From Tigriopus japonicus (taxonomy: Eukaryota; Arthropoda; Copepoda; Harpacticoida; Harpacticidae), in assembly GCA_010645155.1 (NCBI GenBank), contig CM021319.1:5787354-5851353 (forward strand): 64,000 nucleotides of DNA. The letters are read 5' to 3'. The first letter of the stretch is position 1, and every line of letters begins with the position of its first letter. Under the pieces are notes generated by a model, which saw only the letters and a list, made by a program, of their open reading frames with translations, had not been told where the DNA came from and did no database searches. Below are positions 57,205 to 64,000 of this stretch, in pieces. A program made the position numbers and the translations under genes.

Positions 57205-60200
57205 TCAACAATTCATCATTGACGAATGATACCCTTCTTTTTGGAGTTCAACGGATCCAATCGAGGGATGCAGCATGAACGGCAGGAACGACAGGATCGA
57301 GTACTGAGCCAAGCAATCGATGATCCAATCTTTCTCCACAACGACCATCCCGGTGCTTCTGAATAGTTTGACACATTCTGATTCTACGTGAGGTGATTGG
57401 CGATCCAACAATATAAAGCGCTTTCCACGGTCCTCGTTGTTAATTGTAACCGGTGAGCGCCAGATCTTGCCCCCATTCCATTGCAATAACTCGCGGAATT
57501 TGTCTTCCGGTATGGTCTGAAATTTCCCCTTTAAGATAAAGGCAAAGTCTTGGAAAAGCAAGGGTTGATTTTCTTCGTGAGCCATTCGTGATCGGAAAGG
57601 ACCATCCTCACCACTGGAGTGTTTGACCTCGTAGTCACGATAGTCCAGGACCTTTTCTTTTTCGCAACAATCCCGAATCCACTGAATGCCAATCAAAAAT
57701 TTGCCCAAAGAAACCCCTTGGAGAAATTTCAACGTGACTTCCGCTTGCAAATCCTCATCATGCGCAACGATGACATGAGTGATGCTTTTGTCCATGTTCA
57801 CTTTGAGAGTGCATCCTGACATCAGAACGAAACGTTTGACCAATTCACGGCTCTTGACATCCAGTCCACTAGTGATTAATACAATCTTTCTCGCCTCATT
57901 ATCGGGAATCACCTTCAGGTCTTGTGCGGCATATATTGAAGTGGTCAAGACTTGAGACGATGGCAGATCCTCATCATCACCAATTTGCTCCTCCATGTCA
58001 ATCGCGTTATTTCCATTGTCATCCAAAAATGGATCTGGATCTGGATATTCAAGTTGCTTTCGCGGGTCTCGATCACTTTTAGTCTGATCTGTCATACGAG
58101 ATCGCTTCGTTTCTCTCAATCGGGAACTCGTGGGTGCCTGAGGGGTACTTTCAAACAAATCGTCATCACTTTCAAGCACTTGCCCAACATGACTTACTCC
58201 TTTCTCTGGGGTTTTGTCGATGTTTGAATCTTGACAAGGCTCTTGTATAGGAAGTATCTCTTTCATTTTTCGAATCTTTTCTTCGATGGCTTGAGTTGAA
58301 CCATCGCTATTATTGGTATCCTCGGTAGAGACAGTACTGCTAGAGAATCGTGATCTTTTGGAAGGGATCCCGATATCGACTGTATTTCCAATAAATTCTG
58401 TTGTATCCTCTCTTGTCATGTGCTCACCAGCAACTACGGGCTTCAATTCCAGTCGACCTAATTGGGGTTGAGGAACTACTGAGGCCATATTTTCATCTTG
58501 ATCTGGAGTATGAGAAATCAAATCCACCAAATCTTCTTCAGATTGTTTTGAGACATGAGAAAAATCATCTTTTGAGGGCATTGAAACAAAACTGGAACGT
58601 TTGGATTGGAGATAGGTTGACATAGACTTTTGTTTGGCATTACCTGTGCCTTTTGGGGTCAGAAGATTGGTTCGATCCTTAATGGGCGGGTCTTGAATGA
58701 GTTTAGCTTGACTACTTGCATCTTCTGAGGATTCATTGGAAGAGTAAACGGGTAGAATTCGAGATCGCTTGGCTCTCAACCGTCCATCTTGAAGACTTAA
58801 CTCTTTGACAATGCTGTTATTCTCTCTCATTCGTTTAACACGTATATTCTCTTGCGACGGAGTCTCCTCATCCGACGAGTAGACATCTTTATCATTGCCA
58901 ATAATATCAGCCATGAACGAGTTAGTTCGGGTTGGTTTGGGCGCCTGATCCCCGGATTTGGTAGGGACGCTGCGATCACATGTTTTCTCTAAATTCGATG
59001 CGTCTTCTTGTTTCTTGTAAGATTCAAGTTTAGGTTCAAGATCTAGGTTCTTGGGGCACGCCAAGTGACGTTTGGATAACGGACCTAATCGGACAAACAT
59101 TACCTTCTTCGAAGGTTTCTTTTTTTGCGACGGTCGTTGTCGTTCATTTTCCAGAAGCGAAGACTTCAAAATCGACGACTTTTTACGCTCTTGTCGAGAT
59201 CGAGTGGAACGAGTGTCGACATCATCATTTGGAACAACCGGAGACGGCTTTGATGACGATGGTCCAACCATTACTGACTTTTGATTGTTTTCACCATCAG
59301 AAAAATCCGAGTCTTCATTAGATTTGGTCAACTTTTTACCCTTTAATCGAGATTGGGTGGAACGAGTGTCGACACAATGATCTGGAACAACCGATAGTGA
59401 CTTTGAAGCCAATGGTTCGACCTTTGTTGACTTTTGATCATCTTCACTATCAGAAAAATCTGATCGTTCAGTCGACTTGGACTTGGTTCTTCTCTTTTTC
59501 GACGCTAATCTTGAGGGTTTCACGGGTTGATTATGAATGCTGAGTGAGCTCGAGCCTTCATCGCCTCTCTCGGACGTGTTTAAAACATTTTTTTCCGACT
59601 TACTAAGCGATGCCTCATTGGAATCGTCTTCAAGAACCTTCCTTTTCTTATCCGTCTTGGGTGGAGCCTGGGCTTGCTCTTTCACAATGTCTAAAATAGA
59701 TTTCATGGACACACAATTTCTGGGAATTTGGGCCGGATTACTCGACTCCTTTTCTTCTGGTTCTGTGACTTCAGGATCGGTGAAGCTCTCCGACACCTCA
59801 GAGACAATATCGGAATCCGATTTTAAATAATCCAGAAGATTATCCACATTAATCATGGAAGAGTCTTCATCGCGTTTAACATCAACTTTTGAACGTTTGG
59901 ATTTTCGCACCGTCTTCTTGCCTGGCAATATCTTGGGTCCGGCGGATTTCTTGTTGGCGGGTGAATTCGACTTTTTTCTTGCAGTTCTACGACCTTTGAC
60001 TTGCACTGTAGTTCTTTCAGGGCTAGAAAATAATTCCGGATCGTCTTTTTCGGCCTTGACCTTGGCTGATTCAGTCATGGATTGCGATGGAGTCTTCTGG
60101 CCTTTGGTTCCTTGGGTCAGATTCAAGTTCAAATCTCGCGAGGCTGCGTCGGCCAGGGTTTGCATAGCCTTGAGAATGGCTTCGGTTTTGTGATCGCGTC

Positions 60201-60414
60201 GCAAACTTCTTTTGGTGAGACCGGATCCATTGCAAATGGGACATTTCACGTGGATCGAGCGTTTCCCTTCCAGATGTTTGTGGATGCAAAGCTGACAGAA
60301 AGAGTGGTGACAGGGCGTGATGATAGGCGTGACCATCACCTCAAGACATATGCCGCAATGGTAGGTGGTACGAAGCTTCTCGAAACTGGCTTGGAACAGT
60401 TGGAATTGGTCCAT
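57205..60414 (-). CDS. BRCA1: BRCA1 homologue (RING and tandem BRCT)
   Basis: E3 ubiquitin ligase scaffold of homologous recombination, normally paired with BARD1. Single exon, 1069 residues, shorter than vertebrate BRCA1 (about 1860) but with both ends. RING at residues 20-61 with all ligands (C20, C23, C35, H37, C40, C43, C58, C61), followed by the BRCA1-like LTKRSL. The centre is charged, Ser-rich and disordered, with repeated DFSDxEDxQKS blocks. Two BRCT repeats occupy about 845-935 and 955-1050. The phosphopeptide pocket residues of human BRCA1 (S1655, G1656, K1702) have counterparts in ITSGL and VTLKF. No ankyrin repeats, which argues against BARD1. The ATG at 60414 gives seven residues more than an internal choice would and keeps the helix before the RING. 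Confidence 0.9.
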   Translation of the reverse strand: MDQFQLFQASFEKLRTTYHCGICLEVMVTPIITPCHHSFCQLCIHKHLEGKRSIHVKCPICNGSGLTKRSLRRDHKTEAILKAMQTLADAASRDLNLNLTQGTKGQKTPSQSMTESAKVKAEKDDPELFSSPERTTVQVKGRRTARKKSNSPANKKSAGPKILPGKKTVRKSKRSKVDVKRDEDSSMINVDNLLDYLKSDSDIVSEVSESFTDPEVTEPEEKESSNPAQIPRNCVSMKSILDIVKEQAQAPPKTDKKRKVLEDDSNEASLSKSEKNVLNTSERGDEGSSSLSIHNQPVKPSRLASKKRRTKSKSTERSDFSDSEDDQKSTKVEPLASKSLSVVPDHCVDTRSTQSRLKGKKLTKSNEDSDFSDGENNQKSVMVGPSSSKPSPVVPNDDVDTRSTRSRQERKKSSILKSSLLENERQRPSQKKKPSKKVMFVRLGPLSKRHLACPKNLDLEPKLESYKKQEDASNLEKTCDRSVPTKSGDQAPKPTRTNSFMADIIGNDKDVYSSDEETPSQENIRVKRMRENNSIVKELSLQDGRLRAKRSRILPVYSSNESSEDASSQAKLIQDPPIKDRTNLLTPKGTGNAKQKSMSTYLQSKRSSFVSMPSKDDFSHVSKQSEEDLVDLISHTPDQDENMASVVPQPQLGRLELKPVVAGEHMTREDTTEFIGNTVDIGIPSKRSRFSSSTVSTEDTNNSDGSTQAIEEKIRKMKEILPIQEPCQDSNIDKTPEKGVSHVGQVLESDDDLFESTPQAPTSSRLRETKRSRMTDQTKSDRDPRKQLEYPDPDPFLDDNGNNAIDMEEQIGDDEDLPSSQVLTTSIYAAQDLKVIPDNEARKIVLITSGLDVKSRELVKRFVLMSGCTLKVNMDKSITHVIVAHDEDLQAEVTLKFLQGVSLGKFLIGIQWIRDCCEKEKVLDYRDYEVKHSSGEDGPFRSRMAHEENQPLLFQDFAFILKGKFQTIPEDKFRELLQWNGGKIWRSPVTINNEDRGKRFILLDRQSPHVESECVKLFRSTGMVVVEKDWIIDCLAQYSILSFLPFMLHPSIGSVELQKEGYHSSMMNC

Positions 60415-61231
60415 CTTCACTGATCAAAGAATCTCAATAAGGCGCCCTATCTCAAATGGGAGCAACAGTGTTGCGGGATGATCCAGGCAAACTCTCCTAA
60501 TGGACACCGAAATACTTTTGGCAGCACAATAAAAAGTTACCTTTATTGAAAGAAATATGCAAAATCTCTGGTAATCTAGGTTCTTGCCGGTTCTTGCCTT
60601 TTAGGGGATCCAGGAAGGAAGTGGGACCCCGAAGCTCCCACATTTTGGAATCATGTTCCCAAATCGGGCAACACTGATGATGATTAAAAAACAAATCCAG
60701 AAAGAGCAAAATCTTGCAAGGTTGGGTGAAGACTGGAGAGTGCTGGTTGGCGCTTAAAATTTGATTGAACCCGAATCAAGACCAACTTTTCAAAACTCGT
60801 TCTTCAAGAGCGAGTTTTGTGTGGCTTCAAGCCACAAGTCAGTTTTTGTCCATATATGCATTGGATTAACCCTACATAACGCAAAAGCTTAAATTTCTGT
60901 TCTTCCAACCAATGACTTATTCAACGTATTCCAGCAATTACTAGTGACGTCATCATTTTTGGCGGGAAAAAAAGTTCGGAAGAGCTGTGTTTCTGATGAG
61001 CGTGCGAGGTAACTAAAACGAAGGTTTTGGCCTGGTAATTGCAACAATGCCTTTCTTATCTGCACAACTTGAAGTTGAAATAGCAATTCTTGACATTGTT
61101 TTAGCAAAAAAGTATGTTTTGTTGCTGTTATCTAAAATTTTGCTACATAAGTTGAGAGGGTTCTTCCGAATTTTGAAATTAGGAATGCCCGACTTTGCAT
61201 AAAAAGATGGCCAGAGGAGATCGGTTCCTAG

Positions 61232-61529
61232 TACTGATGTGTTTCGAGTTGGATTTTTGGTCGAGTTTTGCCACTTTGGATTTTAAGGTCAAAAAGTTGA
61301 CCCCCAACTAATCTTCTCAACTAGAGATGCCATAAAATATGGCAGCACTGCCAACTCGAAATCCAAAAGTATAACTACTGATGGAACTCGAAATCGAACT
61401 AGTTCGAGTGTTGCCAAATTGGTCCATGTTTAGGTCTTTTTAAAAACGTTCAATACAACCTGCCCTAATCAACAATGATAAACTTCCGAGTAAAAAATGG
61501 CAGCACTCCCGGTTCGAAACACATCACTA
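61232..61529. mobile_element. 298-bp hAT MITE, copy B
   Basis: Inverse-orientation twin of 52853-53150. Ends TACTGATGTGTTTCGA and TCGAAACACATCACTA. GTTCCTAG is duplicated exactly at 61224-61231 and 61530-61537. The two copies differ at only a few positions, indicating recent activity. Confidence 0.93.
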
Positions 61530-61537
61530 GTTCCTAG

Positions 61538-63114
61538 TACTGATGGGGCCGATACCAGCAATGTCTCATACAGTATGAGACCAGACCAATACAATGAAAG
61601 TCTCGCTGGTCTTGATTCCGACTTGAGACTAGTGATGGGGGGCAAACAAGAGATTGGGCAAGCTGTACTGACACAGTGCTTGGGCTTGCTGAAGCTTGGG
61701 TGTCTGTACAAGTACTTTTCCCAGCTAACAGGTTTGCCAAATTTGCTAAGAATGAAGAATAAACTTGCCATCCAAATCTCACTAAACCAGGCTGATTCAG
61801 CTAAATAGGGCCCACACCTTTGAAAGGATGTATTTTTAAGAAAATTACACACTTCAATTCTCTCACATGGGGAGATGCAAAAGACTTTGAGAATACTAAA
61901 AAAAATATTTGGCATTTTACTTTTTCATGCCGGCAACTCTGAGTAAACGAGATTGTTCCGGAAGTGTGACTTCTAGATCTCGGTTTTGATTAGCCTCAAA
62001 AGTGCATTCATGTGTGGCCTAGAACCAGAAAAAAACATGGTTTTGCAAATGCTATGCAAATTGAAATATTTTTTTGTATCACTTCCACTATTTATTGCTA
62101 AATTATTAAGGTCAAAAGATCATCGATAATGCAACTTGACATTTTTTTCTCCTAAGTCACACTGCAAGTATCTTAACTCTTCAAAGAGCTACTGCCGGTA
62201 ACTGCATCTTCCAATGTTCCTTGAGCTTTCCAAGTGTATTGGTGTATTGCCCAAGTAATGCTTGTCAACAACTTGTTCTTGGGTATCTGTGATGACTTAT
62301 TACTTGCCCAAGTCACATCACTACTTGAGACCAAGTGAGACATGCGAAGTGTTGCCAAAATTGCTCAAATTGGGTTTTGCCTTTTTCTATGGCGTTCAAA
62401 TGGTTTAAATTTGAAGGCACGATATACCTAGATTTATGTTTCCGTCGTTTTAAACTTAAACAATATAAATTTCAAAGCAAGGAACAGCTTGTTTATTCCA
62501 CAACTTGGCATAACATGTTGGCTTCAGAATTTTGAAGAAAAATACCTGAAGGACCACTGAAAGTGTGACGTGAAATCTTATTCATTAACACCAAAACTTA
62601 TGTTATATCCCCAAATTGCTGGAGAATATTTCATTTAACAATTGCTTATGTTATTACGTTGCAATGCAAAATTTTATATAACTCATTAGGGCAACGTTGT
62701 TATTTGAAATTTCCATTTGCTAAAGCCCATCAACATTGAAATCAGGTGGCAAATCACGACATCACTACCACATTCTAGTTAACCTGGCTAAGAAGAGTGA
62801 CTAGCACCTAAGATTTAAATATCAAAGGAATCATATTGAAACAGGCCATTTCGGCTAAAATAGCTACTTGATACGGCGTCAATAAAGGTCATGGTCTCAA
62901 TGCATAATACACATACCTCAAAAGAGAGTTAGATTTTGATTACACGTTTCAACAAAATTGTTGAACACGAATAGGTTCAATCAGTGGTGGGCACCTTTTG
63001 TAGCTGTCATTTCGTTCGTAAGACTTGATGCCGTCTTGATGCGAGCTTCTGAGAAGTATTAATTGAGACCGGCATCAGTTGGTCTCATGGAAATACCGTC
63101 TCGTCCCATCACTA
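61538..63114. mobile_element. Possible outer element hosting the 61630 insertion
   Basis: Begins TACTGATGGGGCCGATACC and could end GGTATT..TCGTCCCATCACTA, a plausible inverted pair. The flanking octamers (GTTCCTAG and CTCATCAC) do not match, so the pairing is unproven. Without the nested insertion it would be about 875 bases. Confidence 0.35.
61630..62323. mobile_element. Non-autonomous hAT element, 694 bp
   Basis: Ends TAGTGATGGGGGGCAAACAA and CTTGCCCAAGTCACATCACTA, with exact duplication of CTTGAGAC at 61622-61629 and 62324-62331. The interior repeats CTTGCCCAAGTAAT/TTGGGCAAG motifs near both ends. No transposase. Confidence 0.88.
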
Positions 63115-63409
63115 CTCATCACTTGCATGGTTGACATTTGCCTGGTCACACAGTTCAAATGTTTTCGCACTTTCGTCCGCTCAACCGTTGGCGACCGGAG
63201 ACACATTTTTAGGCTTACACTCGGTCTAATATTAATAGAAGTCAATGGATTGAACTCACACTGTGGTGGTACTAAAGAACCTCATGGGAAAGAAGCGTCA
63301 ACTCCATCATGTTCTTTGGTTTTTTTTAAGCCTCAAATGTTTGCTGCCACCGTCAATCAGGAAGTTCAAGTTAAAACGACATTTGATTTTGCAATCAATT
63401 GATGTGGAT

Positions 63410-63877
63410 CAGGGGTAGACAACCGGTGGGCTGGGGCCCTCATGTGGGCCGAAGGGTGGGCTTTGATGGGTCCAGGACCTATGGGGAAAGTCTAAAATAG
63501 TGGGCCCGCGAAAGGGCTCCTGAACCTACCAACGTCTGTTTGGTACTGATGGATTTTGAGTTCATATTTTGCCATATTTTTGCCATTTTGACCCATCAGG
63601 GTCAAAAAACTTACCACTTCTAAACTTCTCAAAGGGCAGGATTGATGAATCCTCAAGTAAAATATGGCCGTACTGCCAACTCAAAATCCATTTTTATAAT
63701 TACCGATGGAACTCGAACTCGATTTAGTTCAAGAGTTGACATATTAGTCCTTGTTTAGGTCTTTGGTCAAAAAGTTTTTTACAACCCGCTTTTTTTAATG
63801 TGCAAGTAAACTTCCCGTAAACAGTGGCAGCACTGCCAACTCTAAACCCATCACTACTGTTTGGTGGGGGTCTTGAC
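63410..63877. mobile_element. Fragment of another hAT element (CAGGGGTAGACAACC end), interrupted
   Basis: CAGGGGTAGACAACCGG followed by GTGGGC/GTGGGCC repeats is a typical terminal sequence of the Charlie/hAT type. The fragment is broken by the MITE at 63544-63856 and its other end is not seen. Confidence 0.45.
63544..63856. mobile_element. 313-bp hAT MITE, diverged copy C
   Basis: Ends TACTGATGGATTTTGAG and ACTCTAAACCCATCACTA. CTGTTTGG is duplicated exactly at 63536-63543 and 63857-63864. The interior aligns with copies A and B throughout (GCAGCACTGCCAACT, GATGGAACTCGAA) but is clearly more diverged. Confidence 0.88.
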
Positions 63878-64000
63878 TAGAGCTGTGCATCGGATCCGAA
63901 TCCGATCGGATTCGGATTCGTTCGGATTGACGCAAGAATTTTCGGATTCGGATTCGTTCGGATTTTAGCGCGAATTTTCGGATTCGGATTCGTTCGGATT
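63878..64000 (+). mobile_element. Left end of a further hAT-like element, cut by the window
   Basis: TAGAGCTGTGCATCGGATCC has the form of a hAT terminus. It runs into a tandem array of ATTCGGATTCGTTCGGATT units with a TTAGCGCGAATTTTCGG spacer. The array continues to the last base of the window. Confidence 0.5.

Larger units (their letters stand above)
60415..64000. other. Upstream region of BRCA1 and nested transposons
   Basis: The first 800 bases hold the BRCA1 promoter side; two short perfect hairpins lie at 60796-60835. From 61232 to the window end the sequence is largely transposon-derived. No host gene is recognised. Confidence 0.6.

Noticed and set aside
57205..60414. BARD1 instead of BRCA1
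   Set aside because: No ankyrin repeats between the RING and BRCT parts, and the RING is followed by the BRCA1-like TKRSL motif.
61538..63114. Complete hAT element hosting the 61630 insert
   Set aside because: The ends look alike, but the flanking octamers differ; kept only as a low-confidence feature.

Overview
This is a eukaryotic, almost certainly arthropod, nuclear genome window. The genes have GT-AG introns, UTR introns and large AT-rich intergenic spaces. Rab3, Elongin C, CHMP4 and neuropathy target esterase read as bilaterian proteins with invertebrate-style variation. The presence of a BRCA1-type protein argues against flies. The density of hAT-like non-autonomous elements would fit a crustacean, perhaps a copepod, but the species is inference only. 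There are two runs of N (7606-7725 and 39860-40244).

Layout. The minus strand at 1.25-5.3 kb carries the three 3' exons of tafazzin (cardiolipin remodelling), split by a 3.3 kb intron holding a 1.26 kb hAT element. Directly upstream on the same strand (5.66-8.69 kb) is a CP2/LSF-type Grainyhead-family transcription factor, interrupted by an N gap that looks like an assembly artefact: the same 56 bp flank both sides and the reading frame closes if one copy is removed. A 4 kb spacer rich in microsatellites follows. On the plus strand come a five-exon MFS transporter of the oxalate/formate-antiporter type (12.7-14.9 kb), intronless CHMP4/Shrub (15.6-16.3 kb), uncertain exon-like fragments (17.1-19.0 kb), a two-Ig-domain membrane protein without a kinase (20.6-22.6 kb), a long first exon of an unrecognised proline/serine-rich protein (25.5-26.9 kb), four-exon Rab3 (29.8-32.5 kb), intronless TMEM62-type metallophosphoesterase (35.2-37.2 kb) and intronless neuropathy target esterase/Swiss cheese (41.6-45.6 kb). 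Elongin C (minus, 45.9-46.3 kb) is convergent with the esterase. After about 9 kb of stacked transposons, ZGPAT (minus, 55.4-57.0 kb) and a BRCA1 homologue (minus, 57.2-60.4 kb) lie in tandem. The last 3.5 kb is again nested transposons.

The genes are housekeeping or regulatory and do not form one pathway. Rab3 (synaptic exocytosis), the esterase and tafazzin (phospholipid metabolism) and CHMP4 (membrane scission) share only a membrane theme.

The most interesting layer is the transposon complement. Nine hAT-type non-autonomous insertions can be delimited by eye with perfect 8-bp target-site duplications, and two more have imperfect ones. Five unrelated-looking inserts share the same short terminal cap, TA(G/C)TGATG. 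Most of the longer elements carry minisatellites of a motif that also occurs just inside their own terminal repeat.
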